From: Synechococcus sp. BO 8801 | Lineage (GTDB): Bacteria; Cyanobacteriota; Cyanobacteriia; PCC-6307; Cyanobiaceae | Direction: 5' to 3' | Assembly: GCF_002252675.1 (NCBI RefSeq) | Contig: NZ_NQKY01000011.1 | Location: forward strand, 30,453 to 94,452 | DNA length: 64,000 nt | Shown: positions 22,912-31,645 of the stretch, piece by piece | How positions within the stretch are numbered: position 1 is the stretch's first letter | Layout of the letters: every line of letters starts with the position of its first letter | Notes under the pieces: generated by a model | What the model saw: the letters and a program-made list of their open reading frames with translations, nothing else | What the model was told of the DNA's origin: nothing | The model's database searches: none | Position numbers and translations under genes: made by a program

Positions 22912-25620
22912 TCAAAGCAGGGGCTGGGTGTCGACCAGCCAGGGGGTGGTCGCTGTGGCGCCGAAGCCGGCGGCCGGGAACGGCGAGGTCAGGGGATCGG
23001 TGGCAAGGGGTTGGCTGCCGCCGAGGGAGGCGAGCTCCGTCAGGGCCATGATCGGCTCGCTGCCGAGCAGCGGATCGGTGGTCAGGGCGTCGCCGAAGGC
23101 CATCGGGGCACTGGCGATGTCGTCGCTGCCGGCCGGGGCGAGGCTGGTGCCGCCGCCGATGATCGGGTCGACCGTCTCAATGGTGGCCAACTGGGGCGTG
23201 CTGACCAGGGGCGCGCCGGTGGCAGTGACCGTGAACTGTTGCTGGAGCTGCAGGCCGGTGGAACTAGTGGGAGAGACGATGGGTCCGGCGGAGACGTAGT
23301 TCCAGTTGCTGTCGAGCGACCAGAAGTGGAAGCGGCCCGTGGACACTTCCTTCCAGAGAATCTGGTTCTGGTTGGTGCCGACGGTTTCGGCGGCGAGGAT
23401 CTGCCAACCGCTGAACTGACCGGCCCTGATCTGGGAGCCGCTCCTGCGGACGGCGGACGTGATGCCGTTCATCTGAACGGAGACCAGGTCGGTGCTGGTG
23501 TCCCGCAGTAGCCGGACCGCGCCGTTGGGATCGATCACCTGAAGCGCGCTGCTGGTTGTTGTGGTGGTTGTTGTGGTGGTGGTTGGGGGTTGGCTGGTCA
23601 GGGGCGTGCCGGTGGCATTGACCATGAACTGTTGCTGAAGCTGCAGGCCGGTGGAACTTGTGGGAGAGACGATGGGTCCGGCGGAGGCGTAGTTCCAGTT
23701 GCCGTCGAGCGACCAGAAGTGGAAGCGGCCCGTGGACACTTCCTTCCAGAGAATCTGGTTCTGGTTGGTGCCGACGGTTTCGGCGGCGAGGATCTGCCAA
23801 CCGCTGAACTGACCGGCCCTGATCTGGGAGCCACTCCTGCGGACCGCTGACGTGACGCCGTTGATCCGGACGGAGACCAGGTCGGTGGTGGCGTCTCGCA
23901 GCAGTTGGACGGCGCCGTTGGGATCCAGAACCTGAAGGGTGGTCGTGGTGGGGGGCGGCGTTGTCGTGGTGGGGGGCGGCGGGGTGCTGCCGGTGGGCTG
24001 GACGGTGCCGCTCACCATGTACTGGCCGAGGCTGGCGTAATCGGTGTAGCCGTTGGGGATGGGGGCCAGGGGGTTGCCGACGCCGACGCCGTCGATGCCG
24101 AGGAAATAGGTGCCGGCGTCGAGGTTGAGGGAGAAGCTGGCCGTGGTCAGATCGGCCGGGTTGAAGGTCTGGACGACGCTGCCGTTAGCCCGGTAGAGGG
24201 TCGCGGCGATGTCCAGGTTGGGGCCGCGGGAGGCGAGGTACTGGGTGGTGAAGCTGCCGGCGCTGCCGACGAAGGCCCTGGAGGCGTTGACGATGTTGAA
24301 GGACACCAGACCGGCGCCGGTGTCAAACCGGAACATGTCGATGTCGGTGTTGCGCTCGATGACGCCGAAGCTGCTGAAGGTCAGCCCGGTGAGCGCCGTG
24401 GCGGTGCTGAGGGTGCTGCCGTGGTCATCGACGTTGTAGGTGAAGCCGTTGCCGTTGGTGATCGTGGCGAGGTCGTCCTGGGTGTTGTTGGCGCCGAGGT
24501 ACTGGGCGTTGCTCCACTGGGTGACGTTCTCGTCGTTGCCCAGCCAGGACGCCCCCATGATGGTGCCCCAGCTGGTGGCACCGGCGCCGCCGTGGCCGCC
24601 GTAGTACTCCGTGGTGGTGCCGGCGCCGTCGTGGGTGAGGCCGAGGGTGTGGCCGACTTCGTGGCTGGCCGTCTCGGCGGCGGTGTATTCACCCCGGTTG
24701 AACACCAGGGCCACGTCGTCGGTGCTCCAGTTGAAGCTGTTGTAGTAGGCGGTACCGCCACCACCGGCATTCGTGATCGCCTTGCCGGTGAGCAGGTTGA
24801 GGTTGCTGGTGAAGGCCACCCGGATGCCCCAGCGGTCATCGCCAGTGCCGAACTTGCGCAGGGCTTCGGTGCCCGGGTCCTGGGTGGTGACGTTGACGTT
24901 GAAGGGGGCGAAGTCTTCGGCCACCCGTTGCCAGATGCGCTGGATTTCCGTGAGCGCGGTGGAATCGAGGGTGCTGTAGAAGCCCTTCAGGCTCAGGTTG
25001 CCGCCGTTCTCCCAGGGGGAGTTGTTGATCTGATAGCCGTCGAAGTCGAGAAAGATCGTCTTCGTGGCTGTCGGATTGCTGTGCAGACGGAACACATTGC
25101 TCAGGTCCACGCCCGTGCCGAGGGTGACCAGGCCGCTCAGGACCAGGGGAGCCTGGTCGGTGGTGGTGTCCCAGGCAGCGGCACCGTCACCGGTGGTGAC
25201 GGCCAGCACGCTGCAGGCCCGGCAGCCGCAGGTGGGTGCCATGGAGGCGGCACTCGGGCCGGAGGCTTCTCCGGGCCAGGGATCGTTCAGCGCCTGGTGG
25301 CTGCTGGTGGCCACCGTCGGGGTGGCGGCGATGGTGACACCGTTCTGGAAGACGGGCTCCGGTGCGGGGGCCTGGGCGGCCGGAGCCGAAAAGCTGGCTT
25401 CGAGGCTGTCCAGGCTGTTGCCTGAGCCGTTGGCGGGCGGTGAGGCCTTGGTCGTGGCCAGAGCGGTGTTGATCAGGATGGCGGGCGCTTCGGCTGAGGC
25501 CGGGGCCGCGTCCGCCAACAGGGTGAGGGTTGTATCGGAGGAGCGTCTGGCTTGGCTCGAAAGTTCAGGGAACAGGGGGGAAAGCGATTGTTGGGCCCCT
25601 GTGAATTCGGTGGTAGTCAT
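22912..25620 (-). CDS. Large secreted-type zinc metalloprotease with two W-rich repeats
   Basis: A 902-residue protein. The N-terminal 140 residues are Ala/Thr/Pro-rich, without a Sec signal, and include CGCRAC. The metallopeptidase domain (about 170-480) starts KTIFLDFDGYQ and has the zinc motif HEVGHTLGLTHDG (HExxHxxGxxH) with a downstream IMGASW Met-turn-like site. A pre-peptidase-type beta domain follows (FRFDTGAGLVSFNIVN to YFLGIDG). Two tandem W-rich domains of about 100 residues come next, each with ILWKEVSTGRFHFWSLD, joined by Pro/Thr linkers. The lack of a signal and the repeat tail suggest type I or similar secretion. I chose the ATG at 25620 (MTTTEFTG). Confidence 0.85.
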   Translation of the reverse strand: MTTTEFTGAQQSLSPLFPELSSQARRSSDTTLTLLADAAPASAEAPAILINTALATTKASPPANGSGNSLDSLEASFSAPAAQAPAPEPVFQNGVTIAATPTVATSSHQALNDPWPGEASGPSAASMAPTCGCRACSVLAVTTGDGAAAWDTTTDQAPLVLSGLVTLGTGVDLSNVFRLHSNPTATKTIFLDFDGYQINNSPWENGGNLSLKGFYSTLDSTALTEIQRIWQRVAEDFAPFNVNVTTQDPGTEALRKFGTGDDRWGIRVAFTSNLNLLTGKAITNAGGGGTAYYNSFNWSTDDVALVFNRGEYTAAETASHEVGHTLGLTHDGAGTTTEYYGGHGGAGATSWGTIMGASWLGNDENVTQWSNAQYLGANNTQDDLATITNGNGFTYNVDDHGSTLSTATALTGLTFSSFGVIERNTDIDMFRFDTGAGLVSFNIVNASRAFVGSAGSFTTQYLASRGPNLDIAATLYRANGSVVQTFNPADLTTASFSLNLDAGTYFLGIDGVGVGNPLAPIPNGYTDYASLGQYMVSGTVQPTGSTPPPPTTTTPPPTTTTLQVLDPNGAVQLLRDATTDLVSVRINGVTSAVRRSGSQIRAGQFSGWQILAAETVGTNQNQILWKEVSTGRFHFWSLDGNWNYASAGPIVSPTSSTGLQLQQQFMVNATGTPLTSQPPTTTTTTTTTTSSALQVIDPNGAVRLLRDTSTDLVSVQMNGITSAVRRSGSQIRAGQFSGWQILAAETVGTNQNQILWKEVSTGRFHFWSLDSNWNYVSAGPIVSPTSSTGLQLQQQFTVTATGAPLVSTPQLATIETVDPIIGGGTSLAPAGSDDIASAPMAFGDALTTDPLLGSEPIMALTELASLGGSQPLATDPLTSPFPAAGFGATATTPWLVDTQPLL
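23270..23870 (-). repeat. Duplicated W-rich domain coding segments in the metalloprotease
   Basis: Two blocks of about 180 bp, one near 23279-23450 and one about 393 bp further on, are almost identical at DNA level. Each encodes the W-rich domain segment ending in the FHFWSLD region. The offset equals 131 codons, the domain plus its Thr-rich linker. This matches the cyanobacterial tryptophan-rich C-terminal domain type. The DNA identity points to recent duplication or gene conversion. Confidence 0.85.
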
Positions 25621-26236
25621 GGCGAAGAGAGGGGTAAATGACCAACGAGAACCATCAGCACCTGCAGCCTCCAACCATGGACAGGCGGATGCTTCAGGAG
25701 ATCTTCAAAGTCGTTGCGCCCAGAGGACTGGAGGGATCGACTTTGTTTCCGGGGGGGGCTGATGGAAGGGACCCTTTTCCCCCGCACTCATCATCGTTCT
25801 GCAGCAGCTTTGCTGTCTTTATGCACAGGCCAATTCACGGGGAGAGTTGCGTGACCGACGCTGAGCATTTCCTTGGAATTGCACCACCAACCCTGTGGGT
25901 TCGGATTCAAAAATCGCTGTAGGGCGGCCGCAGCGGCCTTGCCCGGGAGGTCGAGCGAAGGCTGGCCCGACGGCGTTGCCGAACGGTGCGGGGGGCTTCC
26001 CGAAGGGGGTGAAGGAGGCAGGATCCCGGTCGTGCCAATGCTTTCGGCTGCCTGCTGGCCGGTCTGGCGAACCTTGGAGGAACCCTTCCCGAAGCCTGAG
26101 CGTCAGAGCTTTAACGCCCTAAGCGCCTTTAAGCATTTGGTGCAGATCTGTAACGGATCCGCAGCCTCGGCGCTGCTCTCTGCTGTGGGGCTCCTATTGG
26201 CGGGATGGTGCCATCCGGAGCACCGGGTGGCAAGCC
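25621..26236. other. 616-bp gap without a recognised gene
   Basis: This lies between the metalloprotease start and the first HpsJ-like stop, both on the minus strand. Short open frames occur but show neither family similarity nor a signal peptide, and codon use is incoherent. It should contain the metalloprotease promoter. I searched it by eye for a PEP-CTERM-type remnant like that at 29306 and found none. Confidence 0.5.
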
Positions 26237-27091
26237 TCAGGGGGGTGGGGGGACGCCGGTCTCCGAGCTGTCGTCCTCCTCGGGGACCAGTCGGGAGAAG
26301 TACTCCTCCTCACTGGCGCCGGAGGACAGGCCCGGGAGGGGCCCACCCCGCAGGCTGATCGCCGTGTGCCACTCCACCAGCAGGGGTACCTCCTGCCCCT
26401 TGCGCTGGGCGCCCATGGCGAAGGCGATGGCCAGGGCGAAGGAGGAGAGCATCACCCGTAGGCTGTCCCTGACCACGGCCTCGATGGCCTTGGGTGTCGG
26501 GGCCTGGATCCTGGCCGCCACCTCCTGCCTCACCTCCTGGAGGCGAGCCAGCATCCTGCGCTTGGTTTCCGGCAGCGGCAGCCCCATGGTCTCGAAGCGG
26601 ATGCCGAGGCTTGGGGTCTGGATGGCCTGAAGGCGGGCCTGGAGGTTGTCGAGGCTGGTGGCCGTCGTGATGGTCTCCTGGAGGAGATCGAAGGTGCCGT
26701 TGGCGACGGAGAGCTGGCGAGCCACGTTGGCCCTGGCCGCCACCACGCTGTTCCAGCCGGCAAAGGCCTGCAGGGGGACGATCAGCAGGAAGCCGATGAC
26801 CGCCATGACGGCCAGACGGGCGAGAGCGTCGCGCCGTTTCTGCAGGGTTGGATTCTCGGGGTCGAGGTAGGCCGCCAGATGAAGCAGCCCGAGGGCCACC
26901 AGGGGGATGGTGGCCGAGTCAAGGCAGGCCGAGATGAAGCGCAGTTGCCAGTCGGTGTCCAGCAGGCGAACGGGAAGGATGCTGGACAGCAGGGTGATGA
27001 GGTAGGTGACGAACAGGGCGATCGCCATGAAGGCGAGCCGATCGGCAAGGATCGCCGAATCGAAGGCCCTGAATTCCTTGGTGCCGGCCAT
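26237..27091 (-). CDS. HpsJ-like membrane protein 1
   Basis: A 284-residue inner-membrane protein. The N-terminal half has ILADRLAFMAIALFVTYLI, a second hydrophobic stretch after DTDWQLRF (IPLVALGLLHLAAYLDPENP), a helix LAVMAVIGFLLIVPLQ, then a roughly 100-residue soluble, coiled-coil-like segment. A final helix leads into MGAQRKGQEVPLLVEWHT and an acidic tail. These features are shared by all four paralogues here and resemble HpsJ-family proteins, which are associated with cyanobacterial exosortase loci. It is the last gene of the array, following the exported protein at 27400. Confidence 0.65.
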   Translation of the reverse strand: MAGTKEFRAFDSAILADRLAFMAIALFVTYLITLLSSILPVRLLDTDWQLRFISACLDSATIPLVALGLLHLAAYLDPENPTLQKRRDALARLAVMAVIGFLLIVPLQAFAGWNSVVAARANVARQLSVANGTFDLLQETITTATSLDNLQARLQAIQTPSLGIRFETMGLPLPETKRRMLARLQEVRQEVAARIQAPTPKAIEAVVRDSLRVMLSSFALAIAFAMGAQRKGQEVPLLVEWHTAISLRGGPLPGLSSGASEEEYFSRLVPEEDDSSETGVPPPP

Positions 27092-27399
27092 CAGGAGAGC
27101 CGGGTCCCGGTTCGGGACTCTGGGTGGCCTGCTGGTTTCCCTGCGTGGATGTCGATGGGATGGGACGCGAGCGCCACGGGATCGGAAGCATTCAGGCCGC
27201 TGAACTTTCTCGCAGCGGCTTCAATCACCGAGGCTGGAAGTTGCCAGTCTGCCAACCGACCGGCCACTCAATGTGTGACTGGTTATGACCAGGACGAGGT
27301 ATGGATCACGACTTCGATATCACTGACTGGTGTTGATGTCAGCCTGAACACGGCTCAGGGTGATGGAGGAATCACTTCTCCAGCAGCAAGCGATGACCA
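27092..27399. other. 308-bp gap without a recognised gene
   Basis: This lies between the HpsJ-like 1 start and the stop of the upstream PEP-CTERM-type gene. I see no coding sequence with coherent codon use on either strand. It may carry a separate promoter for HpsJ-like 1. It is less GC-rich than the housekeeping part of the window. Confidence 0.45.
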
Positions 27400-28323
27400 T
27401 CAGGATTCAGTGCTGCTTCGGGCTGAGGAGAGCCTGATCCGGCGCCGCATCTTGCGGCTCCAGCCGAAGGCTGCCGCAGCCCCAAGAACGGGAAGGGGAC
27501 CCGGAACTGCATCGGTGGGCCCTTCATCAGGAATCCGCCAGAATGCTGCCCCCGTAACCTTTTCGCCGCCGCTTTCAGTTCGTCCGTTGGCTTTTCTGAC
27601 GTTCTGGAAGCGCAGAGCAATCTGGGCCTTGCTCCAGCGATCTCCCGGTTCGAAGGCGTTGAAGAGGTTATAGAAACGCTCCGCCACCTGATCAGCAGTG
27701 GCAATGTTCGAGTCGTTGGATTGCAGCTTGAACTGAACCTTGACGGTGCTGCCTCCGCCGATGCCCGTGCTGCCGGATCCGCCATGGCAGCCGTTGCTGC
27801 TGCTCATGCGGGCGCAGAAATCAAAGTTGGAGAAGGGGGCATAGGGGGCGGTGGCCGAGCCTGTGATCGTCAGCCATTCGTCTTCGTTCACGCGTACACC
27901 GCGGCTGCGCTGTTGCGAGGTGGTGTTGTTGACGCCACCGAACACCCTGCCGAAGCCGGAATCCAGCGGGTTGTAGCTCAGCAGGGAGATCGCCTCGCTG
28001 CCGTTGCTGCGCAGGGGCTCGTTGAAGGCGAATCCCACCAGGGTGCCGGAGGAGGGGCCCGACGCCGGGGAGGTGTTGGTGATGCCGAGGTCGAGGGTGT
28101 AGGTGTTGCCGTTGCCCGGGTCCTTGCGGAAGTCGAAGCTCATCCGGCCCTTGACGCCGGTGTTGTAGAAGCTGGTGCCGGCGATGCCGCTGTCGAACAC
28201 CACATCGAAGGCGGTCCTGGCCATGGCGGGGCTGGCGAGCCCGATCGGCCCGACCAGCGCGGCAAGTCCCAGTCCGGTGAGGCCACCGAGCAGCCGGAGG
28301 GAGGTCTTGGCTGTGGCGCGCAT
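27400..28323 (-). CDS. Exported protein with PEP-CTERM-type sorting signal 1
   Basis: A 307-residue protein with a signal peptide (TSLRLLGGLTGLGLAALVGP, cleavage after AMA). A beta-rich body follows (NTYTLDLGITNTSP, GFAFNEP, FDFCARM, a Gly/Ser-rich SSNGCHGGSGSTG). The C-terminus is a tripartite sorting signal: AVPGPLPVLGAAAAFGWS and the basic KMRRRIR. Exosortases recognise such Pro-Xaa-Pro plus helix plus Arg tails and cleave the protein for export to the cell surface or matrix; no exosortase is in the window. The body is paralogous to the proteins at 30544 and 32763. It is paired with HpsJ-like 1 downstream. Confidence 0.8.
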   Translation of the reverse strand: MRATAKTSLRLLGGLTGLGLAALVGPIGLASPAMARTAFDVVFDSGIAGTSFYNTGVKGRMSFDFRKDPGNGNTYTLDLGITNTSPASGPSSGTLVGFAFNEPLRSNGSEAISLLSYNPLDSGFGRVFGGVNNTTSQQRSRGVRVNEDEWLTITGSATAPYAPFSNFDFCARMSSSNGCHGGSGSTGIGGGSTVKVQFKLQSNDSNIATADQVAERFYNLFNAFEPGDRWSKAQIALRFQNVRKANGRTESGGEKVTGAAFWRIPDEGPTDAVPGPLPVLGAAAAFGWSRKMRRRIRLSSARSSTES

Positions 28324-28399
28324 GAACGCTTCCTTAATCCATGCTCACCATAGCAGAGCTTCTCTCACCCTGCTCACAGTTTTGCCCGCCCTCGGGCCT

Positions 28400-29245
28400 T
28401 CAGGGGGAGGCGGGCGGATCGTCCTCCGGCGGGGCGAGCTGGGCGAAATAGTCTTCCTCGATGGCGCCGGGGGAGCCAGGACGGGGTGGTCGGCCCTGTC
28501 GCCGCAGGCTCCAGATCGTCAGCACCTCGACCAGCAGCGGCACCTCCTGGCCGCGGCGCTGGGCCGCGATCGCGAAGGCCAGCGCATAGACGACGCTGGT
28601 GGCCGTCACCCGCAGGGTGTTGGTCGCCACGTTTTCGATGGCCTCCGGTGGCGGCGCCTTGATCCTGGCCTTCACCTGCTCTTCGATTTCGTTGAGGCGG
28701 ATCAACATCTGGCGCTGGGTCTCCGGCAACGGCAGGCCCAGGTTCTCGAAGCGGATGCCCAGCTCCGGGGACTGCAGCGCCTGCAGCCGCACCTGGAGAT
28801 CCTCCAGGCTGGTGGCGGCATTGATCGCCTCGCGGACCACGGCGAAGTTCCTGTTCGCGATGCTCAGCTGGGTCGTGAGCCTGGTCCTGGCCGTGGCGAC
28901 GGTGCTCCAGGAGGCATAGGTCTGCAGAGGAATCAGCAGCAGGAACCCCAGCACCGCCAGGATCGCCCAGCGGGCCAGAACGTTCCGGCGTTTCTCCAGG
29001 GCGGCATTGGCGGGATCCAGGTAAGCCGCCAGGTGCAGCAACCCCAGGCCCACCAGGGGGATGGCGGCGGCGCTGATCAGGGTGGAGCTGACGCTCAGTT
29101 GCCAGAGGGTGTCGAATGGCCGCAGGGGAATGGCTGTGGCGACGACCCTGACGCCATAGATGACGAAGAGGGCCAGTGCGAACACCGAGAGCCGATTCGC
29201 CAGGACCGGACCCTCACTGCCCCTGGAAGGGGAATCAGACAACAT
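28400..29245 (-). CDS. HpsJ-like membrane protein 2
   Basis: A 281-residue paralogue of the other three HpsJ-like proteins. It has VLANRLSVFALALFVIYGVR, LISAAAIPLVGLGLLHLAAY, LAVLGFLLLIPLQTY, the soluble segment with LGIRFENLGLPLPETQRQML, and a last helix before IAAQRRGQEVPLLVEVLT. The closest relative by eye is HpsJ-like 1 (LGIRFETMGLPLPETKRRML). Its upstream exported partner is reduced to the fragment at 29306, while an intact exported gene lies 76 bp downstream. ATG at 29245. Confidence 0.65.
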   Translation of the reverse strand: MLSDSPSRGSEGPVLANRLSVFALALFVIYGVRVVATAIPLRPFDTLWQLSVSSTLISAAAIPLVGLGLLHLAAYLDPANAALEKRRNVLARWAILAVLGFLLLIPLQTYASWSTVATARTRLTTQLSIANRNFAVVREAINAATSLEDLQVRLQALQSPELGIRFENLGLPLPETQRQMLIRLNEIEEQVKARIKAPPPEAIENVATNTLRVTATSVVYALAFAIAAQRRGQEVPLLVEVLTIWSLRRQGRPPRPGSPGAIEEDYFAQLAPPEDDPPASP

Positions 29246-29305
29246 GTGGCATCCCTGCCCGTGGCATGGTTTCTCCGATCAAGTGGAGCGGCGGTCCGAG
29301 CCAGG

Positions 29306-29423
29306 CTAGGGCCCACCTCCCAGACCTTCAGAGCCGCTCAGGCGGCTGAAGGCGAAGGCCGTGGCGGCACCCAGAACCGGCACAGGACCAGGGACTTCAT
29401 TCCGAAGGATGGGCCGTCTCTCC
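29306..29423 (-). pseudogene. Remnant PEP-CTERM-type sorting signal, rest of gene deleted
   Basis: Immediately after the HpsJ-like 3 stop, in a different frame, the sequence encodes ILRNEVPGPVPVLGAATAFA then FSRLSGSEGLGG and a TAG at 29306. This is the VPGPxPVLGAAxAF sorting signal of the neighbouring exported proteins, with the following Arg cluster largely lost. No signal peptide or body precedes it; the frame upstream runs antisense-like through HpsJ-like 3. I read it as the 3' end of a deleted module partner. Confidence 0.7.
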
Positions 29424-30299
29424 TCAGCGTGGGGCGGGCGGCTCGTCCTCTGCCGGCAGGAGTTGCTCGAGATAGTCATCCGTATCGGCCATGGGGTGCG
29501 TCCCCAGCGGAAACCCGTTCCGCAGCCGATCCTGAGGGTTGCCCTTGCGGGCACCCCGCACCACCCAGAACGTGTGCCATTCCACCAGCAGCGGCACGGT
29601 GCTCCCCTTGCGCTGCGCCCCGGCGGCGAAGGCCAGGGCCAGGGCCAGGGCCGAGATCACCACCCTGATGGTTTCGCGTGCCAATGCTTCCGTCGACTGC
29701 CGATCCGGCTTGCTGACACGGGCGATGACGGCATCGCGAACGACGATCAGCTGCTCGAGGAGTTCCTTTTTTGTCTGCTCGAGCGAGACACCTTTCTCCT
29801 CCAGATTGAGCTGCACACCGCGACTCTCCTGGTTGTCCAGGCGCTCCTGCAGGTCGTTGAGGCTGGGGGCCTGCACGATGATGTCGCGGAGGATGTTGAA
29901 GGTTTCGTTGGCCCGCGCCAGCTGACGTGAGGCATTGGCATTGGCCGCGGCCACCGTTCTCCATGCGGCGGTCAGCTGCAGGGGAACGATCAGCAGAAAC
30001 CCGAGTACGGCGAGGATGGCCAGGCGTGCGGCCAGCTTGCGCCGGTTCTGAAGCGCCAGGTTCTGGGGATCCAGGTAGCCGGCAAGATGCAGCAACCCGA
30101 GCCCGAGGAGGGGAAGGAAGGAGGAATCCAGGATCGTGCGGATGGCCCTGAGTTGCCAGTCGGTGTTGAGGAAGGCCGGAGGCAGCAGGCTGGCCCCGGC
30201 CGCCGCTACGAAAAGAACAAGAAGGGCCAGGGAAAAGAGGCTCAGCCTGTCGGCAAGGATGGAGGCTTCGTAGCCCTTGAACTCGGAAGACTCATCCAT
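29424..30299 (-). CDS. HpsJ-like membrane protein 3
   Basis: A 291-residue paralogue. It has EASILADRLSLFSLALLVLF, DTDWQLRAIRTILDSSFLPL, GLGLLHLAGYLDPQNLALQN, LAVLGFLLIVPLQ, a long soluble part rich in Asn/Gln/Leu (NETFNILRDIIVQAPSLNDL), then a helix and AAGAQRKGSTVPLLVEWHT. The conserved blocks flank a variable central segment, suggesting that part meets a variable partner. It follows the exported gene at 30544 with a 244-bp gap and is followed by the sorting-signal remnant. Confidence 0.65.
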   Translation of the reverse strand: MDESSEFKGYEASILADRLSLFSLALLVLFVAAAGASLLPPAFLNTDWQLRAIRTILDSSFLPLLGLGLLHLAGYLDPQNLALQNRRKLAARLAILAVLGFLLIVPLQLTAAWRTVAAANANASRQLARANETFNILRDIIVQAPSLNDLQERLDNQESRGVQLNLEEKGVSLEQTKKELLEQLIVVRDAVIARVSKPDRQSTEALARETIRVVISALALALAFAAGAQRKGSTVPLLVEWHTFWVVRGARKGNPQDRLRNGFPLGTHPMADTDDYLEQLLPAEDEPPAPR

Positions 30300-30543
30300 G
30301 GTCTGGCGCCGCTAGCGATGGACTGGGTTGGCCGCTGCTCACCCTGTCAGGTCGGATGAGAGCAGCCCGGGAGTGGACAGTCTGGCTTGAGCCATGGCAA
30401 GCAGCCAGGTCCCGGTTTGCCGGAGGGAAGCATCGGCAGCGGGCGGATCAGGCGGGAATGGGCCAACAAGCAAAACCCCCGGGCCAGGGTTGGTGGCTCG
30501 GGGGCGCTGAGAGAGCGGATGGGAGTCGCTCGAAAGCCGATGA

Positions 30544-31365
30544 TCAGCCGAGCTTCGACTGGGCAGATCGGGCTGAGGCTAGGCGGCGACGCAGCCGGCG
30601 GCTTTGGACGAAGGCCGCAGCCGCCCCGAGGACGGGCAGGGGACCGGGAACGGCATCGCCGGGGCCATCGTCGGGCTTGTCCCGTGGTTTGCCGGTGATC
30701 ATGTCACTGCCGTCATTGATCCCGAGGGTCTTGGAATTGATCGCCTGGAATCGTGCAGCCAGCACGACGCTGGTTTTGTCGGCTAGATCCCCGTTTGGAG
30801 GGGAGATGACTACGCTGTTGAACAGATTGAAGAAGGCCGTGGAGACGTCACTGACACCTGGACTGGCGCCCGCGAAGTTGAAGGTGTACTTGACAGTGGC
30901 GGATTCACCGTTGGCCAAGCCATCTTTGGCAGAACCGCTTCCACAATCAGTGCCGTTGTCGGTATTGTTGTCCGTGAAGGCGCAGAAAGTGAAAGGGGAT
31001 GTGGCTGGTCCGATAGTGAACGGAGACTTGGTTGCCTGATAGAACTTAGTGCCGTTCCTGTTGTAGGAGAATGAGGTCACACCCGTGGGGGTGTCGAACC
31101 CAAAACCTGTCAAGGAAGAAGAATCGATTGGAGCGCTGGATGTATTTTTGAGCGTCAGATCAAGTGTGTAGGTATTGGCGTTTGAATCTCCCGCATCACC
31201 AAACACGAAATTCATTGTGCCTTTCACGCCTGAATAACTATCATCGAATGCCTTGTTCAGGTCGACGATGAAGCTGCTGGTAGCGGCCAGGGCGGGCCCG
31301 CCGCCAAGGAGGACGAAGGAGGCCCCTGCCAAGGAGATGAGCGAAGCCAGAGTCGATCGCTTCAT
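30544..31365 (-). CDS. Exported protein with PEP-CTERM-type sorting signal 2
   Basis: A 273-residue protein with a signal peptide (RSTLASLISLAGASFVLLGG, cleavage after ALA). The body has ANTYTLDLTLKNTSS, LTGFGFDTP, FTFCAFTDNN and AFFNLFNSV. It ends AVPGPLPVLGAAAAF followed by SRRLRRRLASAR, a sorting signal with hydrophobic helix and Arg cluster. The repertoire of Asn/Thr/Ser is typical of surface proteins. The region around 30900-31260 is visibly more AT-rich than neighbouring genes, consistent with different selection or transfer. Its HpsJ-like partner is at 29424. Confidence 0.8.
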   Translation of the reverse strand: MKRSTLASLISLAGASFVLLGGGPALAATSSFIVDLNKAFDDSYSGVKGTMNFVFGDAGDSNANTYTLDLTLKNTSSAPIDSSSLTGFGFDTPTGVTSFSYNRNGTKFYQATKSPFTIGPATSPFTFCAFTDNNTDNGTDCGSGSAKDGLANGESATVKYTFNFAGASPGVSDVSTAFFNLFNSVVISPPNGDLADKTSVVLAARFQAINSKTLGINDGSDMITGKPRDKPDDGPGDAVPGPLPVLGAAAAFVQSRRLRRRLASARSAQSKLG

Positions 31366-31645
31366 GGGGGAGGGCCGGATCAGCTTTCAGACTGCGTTCA
31401 CCAGAACCTTAGCAGAAGGTGAGTGGTTGGTGCCAATGGCTTCACCAGATCGGCGCTCAAGCGTGCATCTTCCTTCAGTGGCAGTGCCGGACCCACGGCC
31501 GCGGATGCCTCAGGGCCATTGCAGCAGAGGGCTTCTCGGGGAAGGGTGGCCGGAGGGCGTCGCTTTCAGGTGAGGATTCGCTGATTTTCCCTGTCTTCGT
31601 CGTGCCACCAGGTGGAACCTGCCAGGTTGGCCAAGGCGAAGGAGG

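Noticed and set aside
23940..24000. GTGGTGGGGGGCGGC tandem motif as a possible non-coding repeat
   Set aside because: It encodes the Pro/Thr linker of the metalloprotease in frame.
25880..25925. GGTTCGGATTC, resembling a tRNA T-loop
   Set aside because: The flanking bases do not form T-arm, anticodon or acceptor stems.
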